Notes under the pieces: generated by a model
Databases searched by the model: none
Seen by the model: the letters and a program-made list of their open reading frames with translations, nothing else
Told to the model about the DNA's origin: nothing
Shown: positions 23,224 to 35,135 of the stretch, one piece after another
Layout: each line of letters begins with the position of its first letter
Position numbering within the stretch: the first letter of the stretch is position 1
Source of the DNA: Chara braunii
Lineage: Eukaryota > Streptophyta > Charophyceae > Charales > Characeae
DNA length: 64,000 bases
Assembly (NCBI GenBank): GCA_003427395.1
Contig: BFEA01000180.1
Span: 1,794,016 to 1,858,015 of the forward strand
Direction: 5' to 3'
Made by a program: the position numbers and the translations under genes

Positions 23224-24812
23224 GGAATATGAGCGTGATTGATATCCAAACCCAAGTTGTGAAATCTCACAGATGTCTGAGTAGTTGTATACAAGCAGCA
23301 ATTCTGAACATCCAACCAAAGCAATAGACTGGAGTAATGAGCCAATGCTCAAGCCCTCATGCATATACCAACTCAGTAGCCAAGGTTTTTTCACTGTCCG
23401 GCGCCCAATGCCCCAGCCTCCTCTATTCCACAATTCAACCTACGGTTGTGCTCACGCAACAGGTTCACTTCGATCCCAGTTTCCATGATGTCAATACATT
23501 TTCGCTGACCTCATATGTACCCTAATGCCATTCTCCCTTGCTGTATGCGTGTTTTTTCCTCTTTTTGTGTCACTGTGTATCATAGTCTGCGCGTGGCTGA
23601 GTTGTTAACTGCGCACTGTGTGTAACCTTGCAAGTGTGAATATCACGGTGTCACTCTGTATCACAGTTGGTGTGTGATTGCGCAGGTATGCAGAGTGTCG
23701 AGCGTGGAGTATCTAGGGTGTTCCTACGTGCGTGAACAGAGTTGTTGTTAGGTGCTGTGGCGCCATTGCCATCTGCAGAGAACTCATGATCGACCCGTGT
23801 TCTTACTAACCATATCTATGAGCTTTCATTCGGGCGCCTGTTGCCAGCTTAGTGTGAGGCCTGTTCGCATGCAAGTAACGAGTTGTCCGTAAAATAATTA
23901 TACCAGTAATAATAACAATAACGCTAATATGCAATGAACCTGACTGTTCATATCTTGCTGGAGTGTATCACTTTGCATGCACAAACATCATCACGCAAGT
24001 TGAGTAGCTTTACACAAAGCCAAGTTGATATGAGATGAGAACCAAATAGTGCAGCTTATACTATCGAGATCACATTATACAAGAGTATCTCCACCTCAAG
24101 AGTTCAGCGCCCACCGAATACAAGTCTCTTCCTCTTTCAACCACACACGCAGGGCCTGATACGGCCAATGTCCGCCTCACGTCACAAGTATAGGACCAAC
24201 AGATAAGTGTCCACCATATCTCTGTCATAACTAACCTTCTCTCTCCCTCTTATCCCCCTCAAGGTCTTTGTCCTGCTTCCCTTGTCTCGTCATGCACATA
24301 CACTCCCTGCCTACGAGAATCTTCTCTGAATGCTTCTTACTAAAAACCCCATTACGGACCCCCCCCCTTTTCGGACGAACAGGCGTGACTTTTGACTCAG
24401 AGAACATACCTCCTTTGATCTGCTTTTCACAAGTTGGGTTCTGGACGAGTGACTCCACTGCACTCGCCAGCCGGGGTCTGAATCGGGCAAGGGCCCAATT
24501 AGTCAATTAAGAGAAATAAAAATGCAAAGAAAATTGAGCAATAGCGAAGTCCAGAAATCAAACAGCATCATGCACATGTGATCGGATAGTCGTAACAGCA
24601 CGAGCCCTTCCAAATAACGACTCAGCAAAAGTTCATAATTGACATTGTAAGCACAGTCTGATCATCACCATCTACACAGAATCAATGTTGATACCCCACT
24701 TGGCGCTTGATGCTCAGACTTCAGATGGCAGATCCTATCTAGCCTACTACTACAATGCCGCTTGTTACGCATGTACACGAAGTGAGAGCAGGGCACGTTT
24801 ATCTGCAAATAG
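22316..24812. other. Region without a recognisable gene
   Basis: It holds a (TAA)n tract at about 23186-23220 and, at about 23690-23900, a decayed relative of 27120-27330 (shared ACCATATCTATGAG and GGGCGC…TGTTGCCAG). Only short frames without domain similarity are present on either strand. Confidence 0.5.
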
Positions 24813-24852
24813 TAAATAATAATAATAACATAATAATAATAATAATAATAGC

Positions 24853-24891
<39 letters not shown>
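24813..24891. repeat. (TAA)n microsatellite, imperfect
   Basis: AATAAT units with a few interruptions (AACA, AGCA), immediately before repeat R3 copy 1. Confidence 0.95.
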
Positions 24892-24893
<2 letters not shown>

Positions 24894-25570
24894 AACGATT
24901 TTCACCTTTCCGTAGTAGCAGATGCAAGTCCCAGGTCTCGATCCCTAGTCCTCACCTTTCCTGTGTACATTATCTGTGTCGAACCCGAGAGTGGAACCTT
25001 GTGTAATTGTAATAGTTGGTAGACTGTCGTAAGGTCTGTAGGTAGCATGATTCGATCTGTAGACCTATAAAGTAAAGGTCTTAGAGAGTTCCAAAAGTCG
25101 TAGCTATGGATGCCCTGAGGAGTCAAGGTCGTGCTGCTACAGTCTTGAAAGGTCAAGGTCGTAGCTGCTACAGCCTCGAAAGGTCAAGTCCACAGACTTC
25201 CGGATGGTCCGGAAGTGGCCTTTCGAAGCTTGCTCATGTTGAAGACTGAGGCAAGTGGCCAACCTATAAACCGTTAACGAACGAGCCACATTCTTCCTTC
25301 GGTGCAGACCCATGCAGTCAGCGATACTGGTTCAGTCAGTCCCAGTCCAGCCCAGCAAGTACCATCAGGGACTGTGTACCATGGCCGATGGACAATGGCA
25401 GACCAACGAGTTACAGAAGTATAAATCAAGAGGCAGCGCCCAGTCATCCATTCTTTTCTGCGGAAGCCAGGCGGAAGCGCTGCCACAGTATCCTGAGCGA
25501 CGCGGTTCGTAGACGAAGTCGAAATGGCTACTTGCGGTTAATGTTAGTTGGCGGCCATAGCCTACCATAG
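24888..25570 (+). repeat. Repeat family R3, copy 1
   Basis: It is paralogous to 26468-27090. Shared landmarks in order are TTTTCACCTTTCCG/GG-TAGTAGC, CACCTTTCCTGTGTACA, GTAGACCTATAAAG, CCCAGTCCAGCCCAGCAAGTAC, AAGTATAAATCAAGAGGC and GGAAGCGCTGCCACAG. The conserved TATAAAT at about 25421 followed by GC-rich sequence resembles a TATA-type promoter, as in an LTR or a promoter-bearing repeat. Internal short duplications around AAAGGTCAAGGTCGT (25080-25190) are private to this copy. Confidence 0.65.
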
Positions 25571-25599
25571 TTAGCGATAGGTGTGTACGCGCGTGTATT

Positions 25600-25965
25600 A
25601 CAGAGTGTGCGTATTTGTGTCACTGTGTGTACGTGGCTATGTCACCGTGAGTGCTGGACTATGTCACTGTCTGTGCGTGTGGATCACATTATTTGTTTGT
25701 CTGTCTGTTTTGTCCGTCTGCCTACTTCCAACTGTCTGTTTGTCTCAGACTGTTTGTTTGTCTCCTTATGTCTGCGTGTTCCGTTCATCTGTCCAGTCTG
25801 CCCGTCTTGAATGTTGCTTGCTTGTGTCACTGTGACAGTGCACTGAGTCACAGTATTTCTCTGTGTATGTGTGACCATGTCACTGCGAGTGACTGCGTCA
25901 CTCTATGTGTGTGTGACATTGTGTATGTGTCACTGCGCATATGGGTGACATGGTGCATGTCGCAA
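25600..25965 (+). repeat. Degenerate TGTC/TTTG-rich tract
   Basis: Runs of TGTGTCACTGTG and GTCTGTTTGTCT form an imperfect simple-sequence tract. Long open frames through it are products of the low complexity. Confidence 0.8.
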
Positions 25966-26220
25966 TCATAACGGTGAGGATCAGAACAAGAACCAACCTC
26001 TCTCACATAGTACATGATGGCGCAACGAAGGGCTAGAATACCAATGCTCAGACCAATCAACGTCGTACTGCAAACCAAACATACACCTTTATCATCGCAG
26101 GGTGCGAATGGGCCTGACGCTAACACATGAGGAATGCGCCAGTCCCCCACTCATACATAGACGAGGAGGAGGGAAATCACGAAGAAGAGTTATGGTGCCA
26201 CAGGTAAGTCCCCCTACCTC

Positions 26221-26458
26221 CCTGTTTGAGTGTCTACCCGTCTGTCTGTATCGGTCTGTGTCTGTCTATGTCTGTAAGCCTGTCTTCTGTCACTTGTCTG
26301 TAAGTATGTCTTCTGCTGCTTGTCTGTTGGCATCTTTCTGTCTGCCCGGCACTGTCTTTGGCTGTTTGTCTGGTGGCATCTGTCTGTCTGTAAGTGTATC
26401 TGCCGGTATCTGTCTGTTTGTTTGTGTATTTGCCTGTATCTGTTTGTTTGTTATGCCC
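26221..26458 (+). repeat. Degenerate (TGTC)n tract
   Basis: Imperfect repeats of GTCTGTCTGT with interruptions, the partner of 25600-25965 beside R3 copy 2. Confidence 0.8.
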
Positions 26459-26467
26459 GGGCGTCTA

Positions 26468-27090
26468 TTGAAACAGTTTTCACCTTTGGTAGTAGCCGAT
26501 GCAGATCCCAGGGGTCGATCCCTTGACCTCAGCTTACCTGTGTACAGTATCTGCACAGTTCCCTGGAGTTGAACCCGTGACCTGCACGATAGCCAGTGGT
26601 AAGTAGGTCNNCGTAGGTTGTAGGCTGTAGGGAGATTCGAACTGTAGACCTGTAAGGTAGGAGNCCAAGTAGAGTCCAGAGGCCTAGCTGTAGTCCTTCT
26701 AGAAGGTCGGCAAGTGGTCAAGTGGTGAGTCTAAGGGAGGCCCACGTTTTCAAACGAAGACAAGTGGCAAGGTCAACAGGTAGGACCTCAGTGCAACTGC
26801 ACTGAGTCGACGGTACGACTGCCTACAGTCAGCAGAAGAGTCTAGAGAGTCCCAGTCCAGTCCAGCAAGTACCACATAGAAACTGTGAGCACCAAGGGCC
26901 GATGGCAAAGGGCAGACCAACGAGTTTCTGAAGTATAAATCAAGAGGCAGCGCCCAGCCATTCATTCATGCCTGCGTGAGCCACGCGGAAGCGCTGCCAC
27001 AGCGACTTGTGCAAGGAGGTCTGCAGATGAGCCCGGAGGACGCAGTGGGCAAGAGAGGAGGAGTTAGCATAGCGATAGGTTAGAGGCAGC
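26468..27090 (+). repeat. Repeat family R3, copy 2
   Basis: Parallel to 24888-25570, with the same TATAAAT at about 26934 followed by CAAGAGGCAGCGCCCAG. N bases at 26609-26610 and 26664 mark uncertain sequence. Around 26555-26600 the reverse strand carries a tRNA B-box-like GGTTCAACTCC. No coding frame is recognisable. Confidence 0.65.
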
Positions 27091-27520
27091 CATAGCTGCC
27101 ATAGCTGTAGTTAGTAGTGAGTGTGTGTGTGTGCTCGAGTGTTAGAGTGATGCGTGTGGGATATCCAGGGTGATCCAGTGTATGTGAACAGTGAGATGTT
27201 TGGGCGCTGAGGTCGCCATAGCCAATTGGGAGTGAACTCGTATCTGAAAACCATATCTCTGAGTTTTGAGTGGGCGCATGTCGCCAGTATGCTGCGTTAC
27301 TGTTTACATGTGTGAAAAGTGTGTTTGAAAACGAGTCTGATTGCACTATTCGTTTGGGTGTGGCTGACTGTCTGCGTCTTGATTGTGTTTTGTCTGTGCC
27401 TACCCCTTCTTCCTCCCTTCCTTTCTCCTTCACTCTTTCCCATTTTCTCTCTCTCTAGTAGTAGTCCCCCTCCTGACTTCCTTCTGTTACGGCCCCATTC
27501 AGAAACGGTCAACTATCAGA

Positions 27521-27567
<47 letters not shown>

Positions 27568-28460
27568 TAGTAAGATGACAATATTCAGATGGCACGATCA
27601 CGTTGAAAGCCAGATCATATCATGGTGTCCAGAAAACAACATTGCACCAATATAACAGCAATGGAGAATGGTAACACTGAAAACCCAAGATCACTGAGAG
27701 TATGCTCTCGCTATCCACCAACACATGTATTCAATCCCATCTCCCTACTTGGTGTCTGACACCCAGCCTACTCCCTGCACAGCTACTATCAGCCTACCAA
27801 TTGACAATGCAACTGTTGATGTCAGCATCCGAACCGAAGTGCATCAAAATGCCGAACCTGTAGACCATCGTCAAGACCAGGTACGTGCACCTACATCATC
27901 ATCCTCACCTTTCTCTCACACACACTTCTTCTTCTTCTTCTACCACGCGGGTAAGACCTCATGCACCGTATGCTAAGTTGTTCTCCTTCATTCCCGCTAC
28001 ACTGTTCATCTTCCCATGCAACGCCGTTCTTTTTCATTCCCACGTGACGTTGCTCACCATTCCAGCACGATGCTACTCTACATTTCCCCGTGATCCGCTT
28101 TATCCCTTCATCTTCTTCTCCTTCCTCCTCCTCTCATATCTCCTCCTTGACCAAACCATTTCTTCTTTCCCCTTCACACCTCCCTTCTTCTTCCTTATAA
28201 AAGTTTCCCTTACTGCCTGATTGCACGACTCCTATCTAGTGACTGTGTCGCTTATAACGGCAGTACTTGCCGACACGTACCCTGACCATAATCGTGGCCA
28301 GGTATTAGCCTTATCAATAATAATGATAATAATAATCATAATAATAACAATAATAATAATAATAATAATCGTAATAATAATAATGATAATAATTATAACA
28401 ATAACAAAAAGGTTAGCTGGTGTATACTAGCTACATTCCCGGCCAGATGCAGCCAGGCTG
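27091..28460. other. Microsatellite-rich region without a recognisable gene
   Basis: It includes the relative of 23690-23900 (27120-27330), a (TAA)n tract (about 27521-27566), a pyrimidine-rich stretch (27400-27480 and 27890-28200) and a second imperfect (TAA)n tract (28316-28405). The asparagine-run frames here come from the TAA repeats. Confidence 0.6.
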
Positions 28461-28522
28461 AGGATGCGTCGTGTTCGGGGACGGAAGTCCGATTGCTGCA
28501 GCGACGATCATTGAGCGATTTG

Positions 28523-28575
28523 GTAAGTCTCTCTCTCTCTCTCTCACTCACACACACACACACACACACACACAT
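28523..28575 (+). repeat. (CT)n-(CA)n compound microsatellite after a donor-like GGTAAGT
   Basis: GATTTGGTAAGT at about 28515-28526 is a good match to a 5' splice site and is followed at once by (CT)n, then (CA)n. Whether an exon ends here cannot be shown, because the sequence before it has no convincing frame. Confidence 0.7.
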
Positions 28576-29459
28576 ATGAGTGTGGTAGTGTATATTTCCC
28601 TATTGTAGAGGTAGATTCATTCGATTTCGCTCATCCTATCAATGGAAGTGGCGAGAGGTCAGTCGCGGGGTCGGAGACTTACCTGTTCTCCCTTCGTCGA
28701 CGCCGTCGTTTCCGTCGTTGTCATCGTCAGTTCCTTGCGCCCTGCTCCGCAGCGCACCACGATTCATTCGCGGAGTGTGGCATACCGACCTCAACAGGTG
28801 GGGACACGACCGACACAGTGCACGTTCAACATGTCGGGCGGATGACAGGTAAGCCCCTTTTCTCCTTGTTTCTCTTCTTCTTCTTCTTCTTCTTCTTCTT
28901 CTTCTTCTTCCTCCTCTTCTTCTTCTTCTCATTCTAGTACTCCCTCACGTCGTGCTCTCCTTACCTTTCCAAATGGGTGCTATCTCTTCTCCGCATTACA
29001 CGTTCAACTTCAACACGCTGCTCCCTTTCCCTGCGTCCGTGCTTTCCTCCCGCATCGCGCTCGCTCATCACACTGCGCGCTCTTCTTTCTCAGCGCAATC
29101 TCAATCTCCTACCCCGCGCTCGGCCCCTTATGCCAGCGGCCTGCGCCTCCCTCCTAATGGACCTGGCCATCTTCGTGGTCACGATCCGGTCACCTTTTCC
29201 TGTTACCTCTTGCCTAGCATCACTTGCCCTCAACACGCATCTCGTTTTCTTCGCATGTTCGATCTTCTTTGGTGCCCAATCCAATCCCTTTTGCTCTACT
29301 AGTCTTTCTCCCTCAGTACCTCGTTCACCATTCTTTTACTCCTTACTTCCTATTTGCTAGCTATCGTCTTTCCTCGTTCTCCATAGTGTCCTCGTGCCTT
29401 CATGTGCGCCTTCGCTCGCCTTCATTGTCGCGCTTTCTTCTTCCTTCGCTCGATCTTCC
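28576..29459. other. Region without a recognisable gene; (CTT)n tract
   Basis: A (CTT)n tract lies at about 28874-28930. Before it, GGAGACTTACCTGTTCTCC (28672-28690) is a minus-strand donor-like string similar to those in R1 and R2. Short T/C-rich frames only. Confidence 0.5.
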
Positions 29460-30227
29460 TTCTCTTTCTCTCTTCTTCTTCTTCTTCTCCTTCCTTCTAC
29501 TCCTTTCCCCTTCCTTCTACTTCTTCTCTTCCCTTCTGCTCCTTCTTCCTGCGTTATGTCGCCATCCCCCTTTTCCTTGCGACCGTCTCCTAGCCCACGA
29601 CCATCCCCCTTTTATCGACGTGATGATCCCTCTCCCTTGCGCATTTGTCATTCCCTCCTTTGTGTGTCAATGCCTCTATTTCGCCCGCTCTCTCTCACTT
29701 TCATACACACACATCGTGTAGTAATGAATCTTTACCAAGTTTTAGTGGTAGGTTCACTTGAGTGTCATGAGGTAAGTCGCGATCGGTTACTCACGCGCAC
29801 ACACACACACACACATACACACACACATCTCTATGTATACACACATGATATAGTGGTAGGTTCATTTGAGTGTTATGAGGTAAGTCGCGATCGGTTACTC
29901 ATGCACACACACACACACACATACACACACACATATCTATGTATACACACACACATATCTATGTATACACACACGATATAGTGGTAGGTTCATTTGGTCC
30001 AGTTATTGGAGTGCGTCGTGAAGTAGGCGACTTACCTGTTTTCTGTTTATCACTTTTATCTCCGTCTTCGTCGTAGTCGTCACAATCAGNCNTAGTGGAT
30101 CAGTCGGTGTCCTTTCTAGCTCAANTACGAGGTCCCAAGATCCACGCCTGGATGCCGCCGTCGCCAACCGCAAGGAAGGCAAGTGTCCCCCCCCCCTTCT
30201 TCTCTCGTCGTCTCTCCCTCNCAAGGN

Positions 30228-30623
30228 TTAGCCCGAAGGCTCCGAAAAGCTCGTGCAGAGAGTCTCTGGTCTCTTGAGCACAAGGTCCAATCCCATGTCC
30301 AGAACGCTTGCCTTCACTGTCTGCGAGGTCGANGTAAGTGACCCTCGCTCTCCACCCCTTTTCTCTCCTCTCCTTCCTTCTTCTTCTTCCTCTTCCTNCG
30401 CTTCTTCTTCTCTCCTATTCACCTTGCTATCTCGCTGGTCTGCGCGTGTTACCCCTGCGCCTACCTCTATTTTGTTTGTTCTGCACTCGTCTTTTGTTTT
30501 CCTCTCATCTCTCTGGTCCTTCGCGTGAAGATCCCAGTGTCTGGGCGGATCCCGCTTTACCGGGACCTCTTTGTGATCTGAATCCTTCCTTGGGATCTGC
30601 CCTGAAGTTACAGCCGGATCCAT
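30228..30623 (-). pseudogene. Charged open frame shared by R2a and R2b
   Basis: From the in-frame ATG it encodes MDPAV followed by SGQIPRKDSDHKEVPVK and RDPPRHWD, then a low-complexity KE/E/R stretch and a tail SVLDMGLDLVLKRPET. R2b (53751-54164, plus) has the same frame with an in-frame indel after RHWDL. The conserved frame hints at former coding use, but the opposite strand carries donor-like GTAAGTGACC inside it. No family recognised. N bases at 30333 and 30398 affect two codons. Confidence 0.3.
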
Positions 30624-30737
30624 GAGCGAAACCGAACTCGACATGGAGAAATAAAGAAAAGAAAATCTAATGAATATTATCACTAACTCCCCCGTTGTGC
30701 CAACTGTCACAACCGTCCTAACTGCACCAAATCCTAA

Positions 30738-30776
30738 TACTGAAGGTCATGGGTTCGAATCCCGGCCCTCTGAATG
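30738..30776 (+). other. tRNA T-arm/B-box-like motif in R2a
   Basis: GAAGGTCATGGGTTCGAATC continues into CCGGCCC, giving the T-loop TTCGAAT flanked by GGG/CCC. It matches an RNA polymerase III B box. R2b keeps it (53570-53600, minus) as ACGGG-TTCGAAT-CCCGG. I could not identify a matching A box or a full cloverleaf. Confidence 0.45.
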
Positions 30777-31434
30777 CGGGTGAAAAGAAAAGGTGGGTTC
30801 CCTGCAAAATAAGCTAACTCAAGGTCAGATGGATTCAATCCCCAAATCACCTGCTTCTCAATCCATACCCAAACCCACTAAGCTAACTCCTACTTCAATT
30901 AAAAAAGGAGCAGTTCCAGTATATGTGGGTTTATTTCCACCTAGCGTCCCGGACCCATTTCTAAGTATGTGTATGTATATACGTTTGCTGGTATGCCTGC
31001 CTGTCCAAGTACTTGTCGAGTTGAATGTGTTTGTGACCTGCAAGGGCACTTGGTTGGTCGGAAGGGCCGAAGGCCGGTACTTACCCGTGGCTGCTCTATC
31101 GATGGTTGCCGCGGGGAAGCACTTCAAGCGGCGAGTAGGATACCACACTAAGTAGAGGCAGATGTGCCGGGTAGTTTAGGCAGAGCAGAGAAAGCCAAAA
31201 CTGGCATTGGTACGTCGTGGATGTACCCCCCCATAACAGTAACCTAATCAGCCCGTCGACCTTCCTGGTCGAAGGATATTACAATTAATTCTAACCATCA
31301 CAGCGCGCGTTGTAATGATGCGTGCTTTCGTGAAGTTCTAAGTTCAGACTGGTTCTGTCACGACGGTCGGTGCAACCAATATGTCGATTGCAAAATCATG
31401 GCCAAATACCCTTGTAATGGTATTTGGTCCGACA

Positions 31435-31902
31435 GTATCCCAGACTCCATTAAGCGACGTCCCCGTCGTCTGGAGAACTATATGCAAACAAAAGATGTTT
31501 TCCGACAAGCAAATTGTCAATTCTGAATCCTGGAATGAAATGTGGTTCAGGATTGACGTCGTCACCTCACTTTTTATTATTACTGTCGGGATTTTAACCC
31601 GGGTCTCCCACATTAAAAAATAAATTTAACGACTTGAAGTGGGGATACTTGATCCGTACTACAGTACATGAAATAGTCAAGTATGACAGCGCTCCTTTCC
31701 TTCCCCACACTCTTAGACTTTGACCCAAGTATTCGTTGGTTGTTTTTCAGGGTCGGTGTCCGCGTGCGAATTCAACCCTTTAAAACGCGGGTCCTAACCG
31801 AGACCTTGGTTGTTAAACTCTCGATATTATTGTCCAAAGTTGCCTGTTATCTTGCCCGAAGCCTTCTACAGGAGAACAACGGTGTCCATCATGACTCACC
31901 AC
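31435..31902. other. Short spacer related to the 3' end of the internal regions
   Basis: Just outside R2a, CATTAAGCGACGTCCCCGTC (about 31448-31467) matches the sequence just outside R1c (ATTAAGTGACGTCCCCGTC, about 44032-44050). A minus-strand tRNA-like element with T-arm CCGGG-TTAAAAT-CCCGA and outer pairs TACTG/CAGTA lies at about 31575-31665. So a piece of an internal region abuts R2a. No gene seen. Confidence 0.5.
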
Positions 31903-33730
31903 AGTCGGGGCGAATACCCTTACAAGGGTATCCGCCCTGGTTTTTGCAAGCGACATAAATAAGTTTAAAAGCTGAGTATACCGCGCGAGTCGCGACAGTC
32001 TCTATTGTTTATGCGGCTGATGGTTGACTAGGATAAAGAGTGTGTGGGCGCTCGTATTTGAGGCGCACGTGATCTTTTTATTTGTTGATGATTGAAGAGT
32101 CGACATGATCGCCGACAAATTTTTTTTTTTTTTTTTTTTTTTTTCTGATTAAACTAGGACTAAAAGATTATGTCCTGATTGATTGATGTGTTTGTCGGTG
32201 ATCTGTGTGTACGTGCGGAGGACAACATCAACAACGGCGCGAATCTTCGAAACGTCTCGGCAGGTCTACGCGTCGCGCCATATCCGTTTATTTATGCGTC
32301 GGTCAAAACTAGCCCCAGCCTTGTGCCTAGTGCTAGCGGTTACGGCGCCAGACCTTCTATAGGGAGATTTAGGGATCGAGGTTGGCGAGTGACGGCGCGG
32401 GAGTATGGGAGCGGGGCTGAGGGCCCGGCAGGGCTATTCCCATTGGTTTTGCTGCTGGCGGCGTCGAGACGATACTAGCGGTTCTTTTTTTTTTCTAAGT
32501 TCGACGTGTTCTGACAATTAAAAAATTTTCTAAGTATTTATCGTCATTATTGTTATGCTCCGACGTGTCGTGGACCTGAACGCGACACCGGGCTTGATGG
32601 CCGCCACGACAGTTAAGGGCTTTGAGTGCACGCCTCGTCCGACGGGTCAGCGGGTTCAGGATGCTGGCGAGAACCTCCCTACCACGCCACTGCTGAAAAA
32701 CATGGCATGGTCAAGGCCGGGGTCTGTAGTTGCACTTGAGGAAAAAGGGCCGGCAATCTTGATTGTGTATGACCTACGTCTCTGGTCCGGTGAGGTCGCG
32801 TGGGGGTGTGTTGTATTCACAAGGGGGTCTGGAACGAGGCCGCGAACTATTTTTCGGGAGTGTGTCGAAGCGCCCGGCTATAGTGTTTCGGGGGTCTCCG
32901 TAGTAGCCACATCCATGCTCAAGCCTCCGACAAGGGAACATGCAGAGCTGCACCCACCACTGGGGGCGACATCTGCTGCAGTGGGCAGGTGGTACCGGCA
33001 GGAGGTTGGCCGGTACCGTCAGGACCAAGCTGCCTCGATCGGCCAGGAGGTCAGGCGGTATCATCAGAACAGAGCCTTTTCGATCGATCAGGGGGGCTCA
33101 GTTTGAGCCGTGCGACCAGAAGAGGCTAGCGGAGGACCACGGCGACCCAAAAGTACGAACTGTTTGCTGGGCAGGCCGTGCCACTGGATGCAGTCGGGTC
33201 CGCGGGCAGGGAACGAATCCGACGGAGCAGCAGAAAAACAGCGGGGCTAGCACTAAGTGAAGGAAGGTCAGGCAACACAGTGCTAGCGAATAAGGAAGAG
33301 CGGAGGCATCAGGTAGCGGGCTGAGCAGCGTCAGGCAGCAGCGGGCAAAACAGATAGCATAGGCGGGCATCAAGCGCTAAGCTTGCGAACCGAGGCCACA
33401 AACAGTGGGCGCTGCTGGGTGGCAGGTCGTCGCATCAAAGCTGCTGGTAGGAGCTGCGCTGACCGAAGGAGTGAACCGGGACAAGTGTAGGCACTGGGCG
33501 CCGTCGGGTTAAGGAGAGTGGGGGCACGTAGCGACGAAGGCAAAAAGAGGGGCAAGGTGTGAAAATGAGAGAGGGAGGAACCTGACGGAGAATCGCACCG
33601 GGAGCAGACTGAGCCGGTGTAGGCAGAAGGGGGAAAATGGTTCCTCTCTCGATTCTTAATGGAATCGACCGGGGGAAAGTGCTGGCCAGGGGTTTTGGGA
33701 TGTTGCGATCTCGATGGCGGTGTCAGAGTT
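31903..33730 (+). mobile_element. R1d: diverged, truncated R1 copy
   Basis: It begins CAGTCGGGGCGAATACCC with the palindrome at 31914-31931 and follows R1 through the GTTTATTT site (32286-32293), the (T)n-rich stretch near 32118-32146 and later GC-rich parts, with many indels. It then joins sequence equivalent to about 10945 in internal A. It is the oldest-looking R1 copy here. Its frames (such as 32555-33106) are not conserved in the other copies. Confidence 0.55.
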
Positions 33731-34290
33731 GATGGTGGAGCAACAGGTTTGGTGGCGCCGTTGCCGGGGATAACGTTTGTCTGTCGTTGTCCCTGGTGGA
33801 ATGACATCCGGGTATGGGATTATGAGAACTAGGCAAAACGAGTGGTTTTTGTTGAACTTTCTATGGCAAATCGATTGATGGCATTGGATAGAGGGCGAGT
33901 GAGAGTTGATTGTGAGAAATGGTTGTGGCTAGTGCAGTAACGATAACACAGGAAGGATAAACATTTTGGCTATGCGAACAAGTACTTTGCCTAGCCTGGT
34001 GGTAGGTGGAATTGATACCCTCGCCTGACCTTAAAAGTTGGTAGGTTTTGGATGATGCCTCGGATGGCTGGTATGGGTAAGGTGGAGATAAGTCGTACCT
34101 CGCGTAGGCCCTATCCTGTCGTAGGGGCTCGTGGGAGGTATGGCTCGCCCACTCGGCCGGAGCGGCTTGCAGAAACTCCATGTATATTCGCGACGGAGGA
34201 TTAAATCCAACTCCTGCGTGACGAGGTCGGGAGGGTCCCGCGCTGCCCTTGTGCGGTGCCGGACCGATGCGCTCGACATCAGGCCGGAGC
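33731..34290 (+). repeat. Rearranged piece of the internal region with module M
   Basis: 33731-34080 corresponds to about 10945-11270 of internal A (GGCGCCGTTGCCGGGGATAA, then GTCGTTGTCCCTGGTGGAA). It is followed by the module M core (34083-34280), which in A lies before that sequence. The order is therefore permuted, as expected for recombination between tandem copies. The donor-like GGTAAGT of module M is mutated to GATAAGT here. Confidence 0.7.
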
Positions 34291-35092
34291 TGCAGCCCAC
34301 CGCGTTGTTGCTTATCGATGGTTACCCTCGTAAGTTGTGCAACGATGGGATATTCATCTCATATTTTCAAAATATATTCACAAATTTTAAGACTTATCTC
34401 GACCCCTCTGACTCCCACCTGAATAGATTCTTTCACCGGGGTGACCATCCCCTCTAGTCTCTCTTCTAAGCCATAGTTGAAAGGTCCGCTGCCTGGTTAT
34501 GCTAGGTCAGCAGCCCACGCTGGGAGTTACGTCCCAACGATGCCAATTTTCCACCATAGGCTTTGTATTTTAATGCCCTCAAGTTAACCCTTGAGATGGA
34601 TGAACGATGCTTCTTTCAAAATAAACCAAATAAATAAGATTTCCAAATAATTGAGCTATCGTCAGGTTGTCACTCAGGGTTGTGCCCTCCAAGTCTTTGA
34701 TCTTAGCTCGGTGAGGCATGCATCTCGGGGTCATTGATATATATATAAAACCAATATTTAAAATCAAGCTTGTTGACTCTTTGCTTGTCCGATCCATCCA
34801 AAACAGACATCCCATTCGAATTTATTCTGCAAAACAATATTTATCCCATGAGAGGTATTTGCCCATACCATAGCATGGCATTCCAATCATCAGATCATTC
34901 AATCATTTTGCCGACTTTCATCAATACACTGACCCACCCGTTTCTCTACCACCATTCTCAGACCTCAGGGGATCCAAGTAGTGATAGACGAAGGGAGGTA
35001 CTCATCCACAAAAGAAGACTTGAAATCATGGACAAGGATACACTCACAATGTGAAAAGTGTTTGTGGTCACCAGCTCATTTCACCCTTTTTG

Positions 35093-35135
<43 letters not shown>

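Larger units (their letters stand above)
29460..31434 (-). mobile_element. R2a: LTR-type repeat, inverted partner of R2b
   Basis: Read on the minus strand it starts TGTCGG at 31434 and has the subterminal palindrome at 31406-31423. A nested TGTCGG…CCGGCA segment of 270 bp (31165-31434) equals the 258-bp TGTCGG…CCGACA segment of R2b. R2b next shows TGGTATCAG, the usual start of an initiator-tRNA primer-binding site, where R2a has TGGTATCC. Farther in are a tRNA-T-arm-like motif, a charged frame shared with R2b (30228-30710), (CA)n-bearing units of about 110 bp and a terminal CTT/GAA-rich stretch. N bases sit at the same sites as in R2b. No polymerase motif is visible. Confidence 0.6.

Noticed and set aside
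24755-25006. Frame with poly-Ile/Asn runs (also near 27383-27655 and 28221-28430)
   Set aside because: Produced by (TAA)n microsatellites.
30858-31148. Conserved frame in R2a (minus) and R2b (53182-53442)
   Set aside because: It overlaps the putative LTR/primer-site region, a donor-like GGTAAGTACC lies inside, and the C-termini differ by frameshift. Similarity reflects the repeat.
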